Assembly (NCBI RefSeq): GCF_051014445.1
Contig: NC_135141.1
Coordinates: forward strand, 4,340,001 to 4,404,000
Source: Colletes latitarsis
Taxonomy: Eukaryota > Arthropoda > Insecta > Hymenoptera > Colletidae
Reading direction: 5' to 3'
DNA: 64,000 bases
Shown here: piece after piece, positions 1-15,131 of the stretch
Numbering within the stretch: the stretch's first letter is position 1
How the letters are laid out: the number at the start of each line of letters is the position of its first letter
Position numbers and translations under genes: made by a program
Notes under the pieces: generated by a model
The model's input: the letters and a program-made list of their open reading frames with translations, nothing else
What the model was told of the DNA's origin: nothing
The model's database searches: none

Positions 1-3000
1 GGCATAACCCAGACCTAACCCAGACCTAACCGGTGTTATCCACTAAAATATTGATCGATACCAGGTTTAATTGACTGTTACTGTGTGGTATCACATTACT
101 ACGTGATTCAAACCCGATGAAACCCAGGATCTGGCCAACACGAATCCGGAAAAGGCAAAATCATGAGCCGGATGCGGGCATAACCCAGACCTAACACAGA
201 CCTATCCGGTGTTACCGACTAAAATACTGACCGAATTCGGGTTTAATTCACTGTTACTGTGTGGTACCACATTACTACGTGATTCAGACCCGAAAAAACC
301 CAGGATGTGGTAAACAAGTACGCGAAGAAGGCAAAATCATGATCCAGATGCGGGCATAACCCTGACCTAACCCAGACCTAACCGGTGTTATCCACTAAAA
401 TATTGATCGATACCGGGTTTAATTGAATGGTACTGTGTGGTTCCACATTACTACGTGATTCAAACCCAGACCTAACCCAGGATCTGGCCAACAAGTATGC
501 GAAAATGGCAAAATCAGGAGCCAGATGCGGGCATAACCCAGACCTAACCCAGACCTAACCGGGGTTACCGACTAAAATACTGACCGGATCCAGGTTCAAT
601 AGACAGTCACTGTGAGGTGCCACATTACTACGTGATTCAAACCCGAAAAAACCCAGGATCCGGCCAACAAGTATGCGAAGAAGGCAAAATCATGAGCCAG
701 ATGCGGGCATAACCCAGACCTAACCCAGACCTAACCGGTTCTATCCTCTAAAATATTGATCGATACCAGGTTCTATTGACTGTTACTGTGTGGTACCACA
801 TTACTACGTGATTCAAACCCGAAAAAACCCAGGATCTGGCCAAAAAGTATGCGAAGAAGGCAAAATCATGAGCCAGATGCGGGCATAACCCAGACCTAAC
901 CCAGACCTAACCGGTTTTATCCTCTAAAATATTGATCGATACCAGGTTTTATTGACTGTTACTGTGTGGTACCACAATACTACGTGATTCAAACCCGAAA
1001 AAACCCAGGATCTGGCCAAAAAGTATGCGAAGAAGGCATTATCATGAGCCAGATGCGGGCATGACCCAGACCTAACCCAGGCATTACCGGTTTTATCCTT
1101 TAAAATATTGATCGAGGCCAGGTTTAATTGACTGTTTCAATGTGGTACAACATTACTACGTGATTCAAACCCGAAAATACCCATGATCTGGCCAACAAGT
1201 ATGCGAAGAAGGCAAAATCATGAGCCAGATGCGGGCATAACCCAGACCTAACCCAGACCCAACCGGTTTTATCCTCTAAAATATTGATCGATACAAGGTT
1301 TAATTGACTGTTACTGTGTGGTACCACATTACTACGTCATGCAAACCCGAAAAAACCCAGGATCTGGTAAACGAGTATGCGAAGAAGGCAAAATCATGAG
1401 CCAGATGCGGGCGTAACCCAGACCTAACCCAGACCTAACCGGGGTTACCGACTAAAATACTGACCGAATCCAGGTTCAATAGACAGTCACTGTGAGGTGC
1501 CACATTACTACGTGCTTCAAACCCGAAAAAACCCAGGATCTGGCCAAGTATGCGAAGAAGGCAAAATCATGAGCCAGATGCGGGCTTAACCCAGACCTAA
1601 GCGGTTTATCCTCTAAAATGTGGATAGAAACCAGGTTTAATTGACTGTTCAGTGTGGTATCACATTACTACGTGATTCAAACCGAGAAAACCCAGGATCT
1701 GGCCGATAAGTATGCGAAGAAGACAAAATCATGAGCCAGATGCGGGCATGACCCAGACCTAACCCAGGCATTACCGGTTTTATCCTTTAAAATATTGATC
1801 GAAGCCAGGTTTAATTGACTGTTTCAATGTGGTACAACATTACTACGTGATTCAAACCCGAAAATACCCAGGATCTGGCCAACAAGTATGCGACGAAGTC
1901 AAAATCATGAGCCAGATGCGGGCATAACCCAGACATAACACAGACCTAACCGCTGTTACCGACTAAAATACTGACCGAATCCAGGCTTAATTGACAGCTA
2001 CTGTGTGGTACCACATTACTACGTGATTCAAACCCGAGAAAACCCAGGATCTGGCCAACAAGTATGCGAAGAAGGCAAAATCATGAGCCATATGCGGGCA
2101 TAACCCAGACCTAACCGGTGTCATCCTTTAAAATATTGATCGAAACCAAGTTTAATGGACTGTTTCAGTGTGGTACCACATTACTACGTGACTTAAACCA
2201 GAAAAAACCCAGGATCTGGCCAACAAGTATGCGAAGAAGGCAAAATCATGAGCCAGATGCGGGCATAAGCCAGACCTAACCCAGACCTAACCGGTTGTAT
2301 CCTCTAAAATATTGATCGAAACCAGGTTTAATTGACTGTCTCAATGTGGTACAACATTACTACGTGATTCAAACCCGAAAAAACCCAGGATCTGGCCAAC
2401 AAATATGCGACGAAGGCAAAATCATGAGCCAGATGCGGGCATAACCCAGACATAACACAGACCTAACCGGTGTTACCGACTAAAATACTGACCGAATCCA
2501 GGCTTAATTGACAGCTACTGTGTGGTACCACATTACTACGTGATTCAAACCCGAGAAAACCCAGGATCTGGCCAAGAAGTATGCGAAGAAGGCAAAATCA
2601 TGAGCCATATGCGGGCATAACCCAGACCTAACCGGTGTCATCCTTTAAAATATTGATCGAAACCAAGTTTAATGGACTGTTTCAGTGTGGTACCACATTA
2701 CTACGTGACTTAAACCAGAAAAAACCCAGGATCTGGCCAACAAGTATGCGAAGAAGGCAAAATCATGAGCCAGATGCGGGCATAACCCAGACATAACACA
2801 GACCTAACCGGTGTTACCGACTAAAATACTGACCGAATCCAGGCTTAATTGACAGCTACTGTGTGGTACCACATTACTACGTGATTCAAACCCGAGAAAA
2901 CCCAGGATCTGGCCAAGAAGTATGCGAAGAAGGCAAAATCATGAGCCATATGCGGGCATAACCCAGACCTAACCGGTGTCATCCTTTAAAATATTGATCG

Positions 3001-6000
3001 AAACCAAGTTTAATGGACTGTTTCAGTGTGGTACCACATTACTACGTGACTTAAACCAGAAAAAACCCAGGATCTGGCCAACAAGTATGCGAAGAAGGCA
3101 AAATCATGAGCCAGATGCGGGCATAACCCAGACCTAACCCAGACCTAACCGGTTTTATCCTCTAAAATATTGATCGATAACAGGTTTAATTGACTGTTAC
3201 TGTGTGGTACCGCATTACTACGTGATTCAGACCCGAAAAAACCCAGGATCTGGTAAACAAGTATGCAAAGAAGGCAAAATCATGATCCAAATGCGGGCAT
3301 AACCCAGACCTAACCGGTGTTATCCACTAAAATATTGATCGATACCAGGTTCAATAGACAGTCACTGTGAGGTGCCACATTACTATGTGATTCAAACCCG
3401 AAAAAACCCAGGATCCGGCCAACAAGTATGCGAAGAAGTCTAAATCATGAGCCAGATGCGGGCATAACCCAGACCTAACCCAGACCTAACCGGTCTTATC
3501 CTCTAAAATATTGATCGGTACCAGGTTTAGTTGACTGTTACTGTGTGGTACCACATTACTACGTGATTCAGACCCGAAAAACCCAGGATCTGGTAAACAA
3601 GTATGCAAAGAAGGCAAAATCATGATCCAAATGCGGGCATAACCCAGACCTAACCGGTGTTATCCACTAAAATATTGATCGATACCAGGTTTAGTTGAAT
3701 GGTACTGTGTGGTTCCACATTACTACGTGATTCAAACCCAGACCTAACCCAGGATCTGGCCAACAAGTATGCGAAGAAGGCAAAATCATGAGCCAGATGC
3801 GGGCATAACCCAGACCTAACCCAGACCTAACCGGGGTTACCGACTAAAATACTGACCGAATCCAGGTTTAGTTGACTGTCACTGTGATGTGCCACATTAC
3901 TACGTGATTCAAACTCGAAAAAAACCCAGGATCTGGCCAACAAGTATGCGAAGATGGCAAAATCATGAGCCAGATGCGGGCATAACCCAGACCTAACCCA
4001 GACCTAACCGGGGTTACCGACTAAAATACTGACCGAATCCAGGTTTAATTGACTGTCACTGTGATGTGCCACATTACTACGTGATTCAAGCTCGAAAAAA
4101 ACCCAGGATCTGGCCAACAAGTATGCGAAGATGGCAAAATCATGAGCCAGATGCGGGCATAACCCAGACCTAACCCAGACCTGACCGGTTTTATCCTCTA
4201 AAATATTGATCGATACCAGGTTTAAATGAATGGTACTGTGTGGTTCCACATTACTACGTGATTCAAACCCAGACCTAACCCAGGATCTGGCCAACAAGTA
4301 TGCGAAGAAGGTAAAATCATGAGCCAGATGCGGGCATAACCCAGACCTAACCCAGACCTAACCGGTTTTAACATCTAAAATATTGATCGATACCAGGTTT
4401 AATTGACTGTTACTGTGTGGTACCACATTACTACGTGATTCAAACCCGAAAAAACCCAGGATCCGGCCAACAAGTATGCGAAGAAGGCAAAGTCATGAGC
4501 TAGATGCGAGCATAACCCACACCTAACCCAGACCTAACCGGTGTTACCGACTAAAATATTGACCGAAACAAAGTTTAAGTGACTGTTTCTGAGTGGTACC
4601 ACATTACTACGTGATTCAAACCCTAAAAAACCAAGGATCTGGGCAAGAAGAATGCGGAAAAGGCAAAATCATTAGCCAGATGCGGGCATAACCGAGACCT
4701 AACCCAGACCTAGCCGGGGTTACCGACTAAAATACTGACCGAATCCAGGTTTAATTGACTGTCACTGTGATGTGCCACATTACTACGTGATTCAAACTCG
4801 AAAAAAACCCATGATCTGGCCAACAAGTATGCGAAGATGGCAAAATCATGAGCCAGATGCGGGCATAACCCAGACCTCACCCAGACCTAACCGGTGTCAT
4901 CCTTTAAAATATTGATCGGAACCAGAATTTATTGACTGTTACTGTGTGGTACCACATTACTACCTGACTCAAATCTGAAAAAACCCAGGATCTGGCCAAC
5001 AAGTATGCGAAGAAGGCAAAATCATGAGCCAGATGCGGGCATAACCCAGACCTGACCGGTTTTATCCTTTAAAATATTGACCGATACCAGGTTTAATTGA
5101 CTGTTACTGTGTGGTATCACATTACTACGTGATTCAAACCCGAAAAAACCCAGGATCTGGCCAACACGAATCCGGAAAAGGCAAAATCATGAGCCAGATG
5201 CGGGCATAACCCAGACCTAACACAGACCTATCCGGAGTTACCGGCTAAAATACTGACCGAATTCGGGTTTAATTCACTGTTACTGTGTGGTACCACATTA
5301 CTACGTAATTCAGACTCGAAAAAACCCAGGACGTGGTAAACAAGTACGCGAAGAAGGCAAAATCATGATCCAGATGCGGGCATAACCCAGACCTAACCCA
5401 GACCTAACCGGGGTTACCGACTAAAATACTGACCGAATTCGGGTTTAATTCACTGTTACTGTGTGGTACCACGTTACTACGTGATTCAAACACGAAAAAA
5501 GCCAGGATCTGGCTAACAAGTATGCGAAGAAGGCAAAATCATGAGCCAGATGCGGGCATAACCCAGACCTAACCCAGACCTAACCGGGGTTATCCACTAA
5601 AATATTGATCGAAACCAAGTTTAAGTGACTGTTTCTGAGTGGTACCACATTACTACGTGATTCAAACCCTGAAAAACCAAGGATCAGGGCAACAAGAATG
5701 CGGAAAAGGCAAAATCATGAGCCAGATGCGGGCATAACCCAGACCTAACCCAGACCTAACCGGTGTTATCCACTAAAATATTGATCGATACCAGGTTTAA
5801 TTGAATGGTACTGTGTGGTTCCACATTACTACGTGATTCAATCCCAGACCTAACCCAGGATCTGGCCAACAAGTATGCGAAAAAGGCAAAATCATGAGCC
5901 AGATGCGGGCATAACCCAGACCTAACCCAGACCTAATCGGTGTTATCCACTAAAATATTGATCGAAACCAAGTTTAAGTGACTGTTTCTGAGTGGTACCA

Positions 6001-9000
6001 CATTACTACGTGATTCAAACCCTGAAAAACCAAGGATCAGGGCAACAAGAATGCGGAAAAGGCAAAATCATGAGCCAGATGCGGGCATAACCCATACCTA
6101 ACCCAGACCTAACCGGTGTAACCGACTAAAATACTGACCGAATTCGGGTTTAATTCACTGTTACTGTGTGGTACCACGTTACTACGTGATTCAAACACGA
6201 AAAAAGCCAGGATCTGGCTAACAAGTATGCGAAGAAGGCAAAATCATGAGCCAGATGCGGGCATAACCCAGACCTAACCCAGACCTAACCGGGGTTACCG
6301 ACTAAAATACTGAACGAATCCAGGATCAATTGACTGTCACTGTGAGGTGCCACATTACTACGTGATTCAAACCCGAAAAAACCCAGGATCCGGCCAACAA
6401 GTATGCGAAGAAGGCAAAATCATGAGCCAGATGCGGGCATAACCCAGACCTAACCCAGACCTGACCGGTTTTATCCTCTAAAATATTGATCGATACCAGG
6501 TTTAAATGACTGTTACTGTGTGGTACCACATTACAACGTGATTCAAACCCGAAAAAAGCCAGGATCTGGCCGACACGAATGCGGAAAAGGCAAAATCATG
6601 AGCCAGATGCGGGCATAACCCAGACCTAACCCAGACCTAACCAGTGTCATCCTTTAAAATATTGATCGAAACAGGATTTATTGACTGTTACTGTGTGGTA
6701 CCACATTACTACGTGACTCAAATCTGAAAAAACCCAGGATCTGGCCAACAAGTATGCGAAGAAGGCAAAATCATGAGCCAGATGCGGGCATAACCCAGAC
6801 CTGACCCAGGCATTACCGGTTTTATCCTCTAAAATATTGATCGATACCAGGTTTAATTGAATGGTACTGTGTGGTTCCACATTACTACGTGACTCAAATC
6901 TGAAAAAACCCAGGATCTGGCCAACAAGTATGCGAAGAAGGCAAAATCATGAGCCAGATGCGGGCATAACCCAGACCTGACCGGTTTTATCCTTTAAAAT
7001 ATTGATCGAAACCAGGTTTATTTGACTGTTTCTGTCTGGTACCACATTACTACGTGATTCAAACCCGAAAAAACCCAGGATCCGGCCAACAAGTATGGGA
7101 AGAAGGCAAAATCATGAGCCAGATGCGGGCATAACCCAAACCTAACCCAGACCTGACCGGTTTTATCCTCTAAAATATTGATCGATACCAGGTTTAATTG
7201 AATGGTACTGTGTGGTTCCACATTACTACGTGATTCAAACCCAGACCTAACCCAGGATCTGGCCAACAAGTATGCGAAGAAGGCAAAATCATGAGCCAGA
7301 TGCGGGCATAACCCAGACCTGACCGGTTTTATCCTTTAAAATATTGATCGAAACCAGGTTTATTTGACTGTTACTGTCTGGTACCCCATTACTACGTGAT
7401 TCAAACCCGAAAAAACCCAGGATCCGGCCAACAAGTATGGGAAGAAGGCAAAATCATGAGCCAGATGCGGGCATAACCCAGACCTAACCCAGACCTGACC
7501 GGTTTTATCCTCTAAAATATTGATCGATACCAGGTTTAATTGAATGGTACTGTGTGGTTCCACATTACTACGTGATTCAAACCCAGACCTAACCCAGGAT
7601 CTGGCCAACAAGTATGCGAAGAAGGCAAAATCATGAGCCAGATGCGGGCATAACCCAGACCTAACCCAGACCTAACCGGGGTTACCGACTAAAATACTGA
7701 CCGAATCCAGGTTTAATTGACTGTCACTGTGATGTGCCACATTACTACGTGATTCAAACTCGAAAAAAACCCAGGATCTGGCCAACAAGTATGCGAAGAT
7801 GGCAAAATCATGAGCCAGATGCGGGCATAACCCAGACCTAACCCAGACATAACCGGTTTTATCCTCTAAGATATTTATCGATACCAGGTTTAATTGAATT
7901 ATACTGTGAGGTTCCACATTACTACGTGATTCGAACCCGGACCTTACCCAAGATCTGGCCAACAAGTATGCGAAGATGGCAAAATCAGGAGCCAGATGCG
8001 GCCATAACCCAGACCTAACCCAGACCTGACCGGTTTTATCCTCTAAAATATTGATCTATACCAGGTTTAATTGAATGGTACTGTGTGATTCCACATTACT
8101 ACGTGATTCAAACCCAGACCTAACCCAGGATCTGGCCAACAAGTATGCGAAGATGGTAAAATCATGAGCCAGATGCGGGCATAACCCAGACCTAACCCAG
8201 ACCTAACCGGTTGTATCCTCTAAAATATTGATCGAAACCAGGTTTAGTTGACTGTTTCAATGTGGTACAACATTACTACGTGATTCAAACCCGAAAAAAC
8301 CCAGGATCTGGCCAACAAGTATGCGACGAAGGCAAAATCATGAGCCAGATGCGGGCATAACCCAGACATAACACAGACCTAACCGGTGTTACCGACTAAA
8401 ATACTGACCGAATCCAGGCTTAATTGACAGCTACTGTGTGGTACCGCATTACTACGTGATTCAGACCCGAAAAAACCCAGGATCTGGTAAACAAGTATGC
8501 AAAGAAGGCAAAATCATGATCCAAATGCGGGCATAACCCAGACCTAACCCAGACCTAACCGGTGTTATCCACTAAAATATTGATCGATACCAGGTTCAAT
8601 AGACAGTCACTGTGAGGTGCCACATTACTATGTGATTCAAACCCGAAAAAACCCAGGATCCGGCCAACAAGTATGCGAAGAAGGCAAAATCATGAGCCAG
8701 ATGCGGGCATAGCCCTGACCTAACCCAGACCTAACCGGTTTTATCCTCTAAAATATTGATCGAAACCAGGTTTAGTTGACTGTTTCAATGTGGTACAACA
8801 TTACTACGTGATTCAAACCCGAACAAACCCAGGATCTGGCCAACAAGTATGCGACGAAGGCAAAATCATGATCCAAATGCGGGCATAACCCAGACCTAAC
8901 CCAGACCTAACCGGTGTTATCCACTAAAATATTGATCGATACCAGGTTCAATAGACAGTCACTGTGAGGTGCCACATTACTATGCAATTCAAACCCGAAA

Positions 9001-9760
9001 AAACCCAGGATCCGGCCAACAAGTATGCGAAGAAGTCTAAATCATGAGCCAGATGCGGGCATAACCCAGACCTAACCCAGACCTAACCGGTGTTATCCAC
9101 TAAAATATTGATCGATACCAGGTTTAATTGAATGGTACTGTGTGGTTCCACATTACTACGTGATTCAAACCCAGACCTAACCCAGGATCTGGCCAACAAG
9201 TATGCGAAGAAGGCAAAATCATGAGCCAGATGCGGGCATAACCCAGACCTAACCCAGACCTAACCGGGGTTACCGACTAAAATACAGACCGAATCCAGGT
9301 TTAATTGACTGTCACTGTGATGTGCCACATTACTACGTCATGCAAACCCGAAAAAACCCAGGATCTGGTAAACGAGTATGCGCGAAGAAGGCAAAATCAT
9401 GAGCCAGATGCGTGCATAACCCAGACATAACACAGACCTAACCGGTGTTACCGACTAAAATACTGACCGAATCCAGGCTTAATTGACTGCTACTGTGTGG
9501 TACCACATTACTACGTGATTCAAACCCGAGAAAACCCAGGATCTGGCCAAGAAGTATGCGAAGAAGGCAAAATCATGAGCCATATGCGGGCATAACCCAG
9601 ACCTAACCGGTGTCATCCTTTAAAATATTGATCGAAACCAAGTTTAATGGACTGTTTCAGTGTGGTACCACATTACTACGTGACTTAAACCAGAAAAAAC
9701 CCAGGATCTGGCCAACAAGTATGCGAAGAAGGCAAAATCATGAGCCAGATGCGGGCATAA
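1..9760. repeat. Diverged satellite block with small dimer duplications
   Basis: This is the most mixed part of the left array, with many monomer variants and no single long HOR. Short local duplications are visible. A dimer of about 341 bp with core aatccaggcttaattgacag repeats at 2447 and 2788. A 342-bp dimer repeats at 7018 and 7360. A monomer with centre gatgtgccac is doubled at about 3835-4180. Some point variants are private to single monomers. That fits an older or less recently homogenised portion than the block to its right. Confidence 0.8.
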
Positions 9761-12700
9761 CCCAGACCTAACCCAGACCTAACCGGTTTTATCCTCTAAA
9801 ATATTGATCGATAACAGGTTTAATTGACTGTTACTGTGTGGTACCGCATTACTACGTGATTCAGACCCGAAAAAACCCAGGATTTGGTAAACAAGTATGC
9901 AAAGAAGGCAAAATCATGATCCAAATGCGGGCATAACCCAGACCTAACCCAGACCTAACCGGTGTTATCCACTAAAATATTGATCGATACCAGGTTCAAT
10001 AGACAGTCACTGTGAGGTGCCACATTACTATGTGATTCAAACCCGAAAAAACCCAGGATCCGGCCAACAAGTATGCGAAGAAGTCTAAATCATGAGCCAG
10101 ATGCGGGCATAACCCAGACCTAACCCAGACCTAACCGGTCTTATACTCTAAAATATTGATCGATACCAGGTTTAGTTGACTGTTACTGTGTGGTACCACA
10201 TTACTACGTGATTCAGACCCGAAAAACCCAGGATCTGGTAAACAAGTATGCAAAGAAGGCAAAATCATGATCCAAATGCGGGCATAACCCAGACCTAACC
10301 GGTGTTATCCACTAAAATATTGATCGATACCAGGTTTAATTGAATGGTACTGTGTGGTTCCACATTACTACGTGATTCAAACCCAGACCTGACCCAGGAT
10401 CTGGCCAACAAGTATGCGAAGAAGGCAAAATCATGAGCCAGATGCGGGCATAACCCAGACCTAACCCAGACCTAACCGGGGTTACCGACTAAAATACTGA
10501 CCGAATCCAGGTTTAATTGACTGTCACTGTGATGTGCCACATTACTACGTGATTCAAACTCGAAAAAAACCCAGGATCTGGCCAACAAGTATGCGAAGAT
10601 GGCAAAATCATGAGCCAGATGCGGGCATAACCCAGACCTAACCTGGGTTACCGACTAAAATACTGACCGAATCCAGGTTTAATTGACTGTCACTGTGATG
10701 TGCCACATTACTACGTGATTCAAACCCAGACCTAACCCAGGATCTGGCCAACAAGTATGCGAAGATGGCAAAATCATGAGCCAGATGCGGGCATAATCCA
10801 GACCTAACCCAGACCTGACCGGTTTTATCCTCTAAAATATTGATCGATACCAGGTTTAATTGAATGGTACTGTGTGGTTCCACATTACTACGTGATTCAA
10901 ACCCAGACCTAACCCAGGATCTGGCCAACAAGTATGCGAAGAAGGTAAAATCATAAGCCAGATGCGGGCATAACCCAGACCTAACCCAGACCTAACCGGT
11001 GTTATCCACTAAAATATTGATCGATACCAGGTTTAATTGAATGGTACTGTGTGGTTCCACATTACTACGTAACTCAAATCTGAAAAAACCCAGGATCTGG
11101 CCAACAAGTATGCGAAGAAGGCAAAATCATGAGCCAGATGCGGGCATAACCCAGACCTGACCGGTTTTATCCTTTAAAATATTGATCCATACCAGGTTTA
11201 ATTGACTGTTACTGTGTGGTATCACATTACTACGTGATTCAAACCCGAAAAAACCCAGGATCTGGCCAACACGAATCCGGAAAAGGCAAAATCATGAGCC
11301 AGATGCGGGCATAACCCAGACCTAACACAGACCTATCCGGAGTTACCGACTAAAATACTGACCGAATTCGGGTTTAATTCACTGTTACTGTGTGGTACCA
11401 CATTACTACGTAATTCAGACTCGAAAGAACCCAGGACGTGGTAAACAAGTACGCGAAGAAGGCAAAATCATGATCCAGATGCGGGCATAACCTAGACCTA
11501 ACCCAGACCTAACCGGTGTTATCCATTAAAATATTGATCGATACCAGGTTTAATTGACTGTTACTATGTGGTACCACATTACTACGTGATTCAAACCCTG
11601 AAAAACCAAGGATCAGGGCAACAAGAATGCGGAAAAGGCAAAATCATGAGCCAGATGCGGGCATAACCCATACCTAACCCAGACCTAACCGGTGTTACCG
11701 ACTAAAATATTGATCGAAACAAAGTTTAAGTGACTGTTTCTGAGTGGTACCACATTACTACGTGATTCAAACCCTAAAAAACCAAGGATCTGGGCAAGAA
11801 GAATGCGGAAAAGGCAAAATCATTAGCCAGATGCGGGCATAACCCAGACCTAACCCAGACCTAACCGGTGTTACCGACTAAAATACTGACCGAATTCGGG
11901 TTTAATTCACTGTTACTGTGTGGTACCACGTTACTACGTGATTCGGACCCGAAAATACCCAGGATGTGGTAAACAAGTACGCGAAGAAGGCAAAATCATG
12001 ATCCAGATGCAGGCATAAGCCAGACCTAACCCAGACCTAACCGGTGTTATCCACTAAAATATTGATCGATACCAGGTTTAATTGAATGGTACTGTGTGCT
12101 TCCACATTACCACGTGATTCAAACCCAGACCTAACCCAGGATCTGGCCAACAAGTATGCGAAAAAGGCAAAATCATGAGTTAGATGCGGGCATAACCCTG
12201 ACCTAACCCAGACCTAACCAGTGTCATCCTTTAAAATATTGATCGAAACAGGATTTATTGACTGTTACTGTGTGGTACCACATTACTACGTGCCTCAAAT
12301 CTGAAAAAACCCAGGATCTGGCCAACAAGTATGCGAAGAAGGCAAAATCATGAGCCAGATGCGGGCATAACCCAGACCTAACCCAGGCATTACCGGTTTT
12401 ATCCTCTAAAATATTGATCGATACCAGGTTTAATTGAATGGTACTGTGTGGTTCCACATTACTAGGTGACTCAAATCTGAAAAAACCCAGGATCTGGCCA
12501 ACAAGTATGCGAAGAAGGCAAAATCATGAGCCAGATGCGGGCATAACCCAGACCTGACCGGTTTTATCCATCTAAAATATTGATCGATACCACGTTTAAA
12601 TGACTGTTACTGTGTGGTACCACATTACTACGAGATTCAAACCCGAAAGAACACAGGATCTGGCCAAAAAGTATGCGAAGAAGGCAAAATCATGAGCCAG

Positions 12701-15131
12701 ATGCGGGCATGACCCGGACCTAACCCAGACCTGACCGGTTTTATCCTCTAAAATATTGATCGATACCAGGTTTAATTGAATGGTACTGTGTGGTTCCACA
12801 TTACTGCGTGACTCAAATCTGAAAAAACCCAGGATCTGGCCAACAAGTATGCGAAGAAGGCAAAATCATGAGCCAGATGCGGGCATAACCCAGACCTGAC
12901 CGGTTTTATCCTTTAAAATATTGATCGAAACCAGGTTTTATTGACTGTTACTGTCTGGTACCACATTACTACGCGATTCAAACCCGAAAAAACCAAGGAT
13001 CCGGCCAACAAGTATGGGAAGAAGGCAAAATCATGAGCCAGATGCGGGCATAACCCAGACCTAACCCAGACCTGACCGGTTTTATCCTCTAAAATATTGA
13101 TCGATACCAGGTTTAATTGAATGGTACTGTGTGGTTCCACATTACTACGTGACTCAAATCTGAAAAAACCCAGGATCTGGCCAACAAGTATGCGAAGAAG
13201 GCAAAATCATGAGCCAGATGCGGGCATAACCCAGGCCTGACCGGTTTTATCCATCTAAAATATTGATCGATACCAGGTTTAAATGACTGTTACTGTGTGG
13301 TACCACAATACTACGAGATTCAAACCCGAAAAAACCGAGGATCTGGCCAAAAAGTATGCGAAGAAGGCAAAATCATGAGCCAGATGCGGGCATGACCCAG
13401 ACCTAACCCAGGCATTACCAGTTTTATCCTTTAAAATATTGATCGAAACCATGTTTTATTGACTGTTACTGTGTGGTACCACATTACTACGTGATTCAAA
13501 TCCGAAAGAACCCAGGATCTGGCCAACAAGTATGCGACGAAGTCAAAATCATGAGCCAGATGCGGGCATAACCCAGACATAACACAGACCTAACCGGTGT
13601 TACCGACTAAAATACTGACCGAATCCAGGCTTAATTGACAGCTACTGTGTGGTACCACATTACTACGTGATTCAAACCCGAGAAAACCCAGGATCTGGCC
13701 AACAAGTATGCGGAAAAGGCAAAATCATGAGCCAGATGCGGGCATAACCGAGACCTAACCCAGACCTATCCGGTGTCATCCTTTAAAATATTGATCGAAA
13801 CCAGGATTTATTGACTGTTACTGTGTGATACCACATTACTACGTGACTCAAATCTGAAAATACATAGGATCTGGCCAACAAGTATGAGAAGAAGACAAAA
13901 TCATGAGCCAGATGCGGGCATGACCCAGACCTAACCCAGGCATTACCGGTTTTATCCTTTAAAATATTGATCGAAGCCAGGTTTAATTGACTGTTCCAAT
14001 GTGGTACAACATTACTACGTGATTTAAACCCGAAAATACCCAGGATCTGGCCAACAAGTATGCGAAGAAGGCAAAATCATGAGCCAGATGCGGGCATAAC
14101 CCAGACCTAACCCAGACCTAACCGGTTTTATCCTCTAAAATATTGATGGATACAAGGTTTAATTGACTGTTACTGTGTGGTACCACATTACTACGTCATG
14201 CAAACCCGAAAAAACCCAGGATCTGGTAAACGAGTATGCGAAGAAGGCAAAATCATGAGCCAGATGCGGGCGTAACCCAGACCTAACCCAGACCTAACCG
14301 GGGTTACCGACTAAAATACTGACCGAATCCAGGTTCAATAGACAGTCACTGTGAGGTGCCACATTACTACGTGCTTCAAACACTAAAAAACCCAGGATCT
14401 GGCCAACAAGTATGCGAAGAAGGCAAAATCATGAGCCAGATGCGGGCTTAACCCAGACCTAAGCGGTTTTATCCTCTAAAATGTGGATGGAAACCAGGTT
14501 TAATTGACTGTTCAGTGTGGTATCACATTACTACGTGATTCAAACCGAGAAAACCCAGGATCTGGCCGATAAGTATGTGAAGAAGACAAAATCATGAGCC
14601 AGATGCGGGCATGACCCAGACCTAACCCAGGCATTACCGGTTTTATCCTTTAAAATATTGATCGAAGCCAGGTTTAATAACCTGTTTCAATGTGGTACAA
14701 CATTACTAGGTGATTCAAACCCGAAAATACCCAGGATCTGGCCAACAAGTATGCGACGAAGTCAAAATCATGAGCCAGATGCGGGCATAACCCAGACATA
14801 ACACAGACCTAACCGGTGTTACCGACTAAAATACTGACCGAATCCAGGCTTAATTGACAGCTACTGTGTGGTACCACATTACTACGTGATTCAAACCCGA
14901 GAAAACCCAGGATCTGGCCAACAAGTATGCGAAGAAGGCAAAATCATGAGCCATATGCGGGCATAACCCAGACCTAACCGGTGTCATCCTTTAAAATATT
15001 GATCGAAACCAAGTTTAATGGACTCTTTCAGTGTGGTGCCACATTACTATGTGATTCAAACCCGAAAAAACCCAGGATCCGGCCAACAAGTATGCGAAGA
15101 AGGCAAAATCATGAGCCAGATGCGGGCATAG
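9761..15131. repeat. Higher-order repeat, 5,371 bp, copy 1
   Basis: This block of about 30 monomers is repeated directly to its right with a constant offset of 5,371 bp. Landmarks at 10638, 12224, 12596 and 12913 reappear at 16009, 17595, 17967 and 18284. The match starts just after the variant at 9760 (gggcataaccc here, gggcatagccc at the matching site) and follows through to 15131. Only a few single-base differences were noticed, such as tactatgtgg near 11575 against tactgtgtgg in copy 2, so the duplication is young. Boundaries are good to a few tens of bases. Confidence 0.9.

Noticed and set aside
150..190. CENP-B-box-like match around gatgcgggc
   Set aside because: Only the CGGG core and one flanking A fit. 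The TTCG half is absent at the required spacing on either strand.
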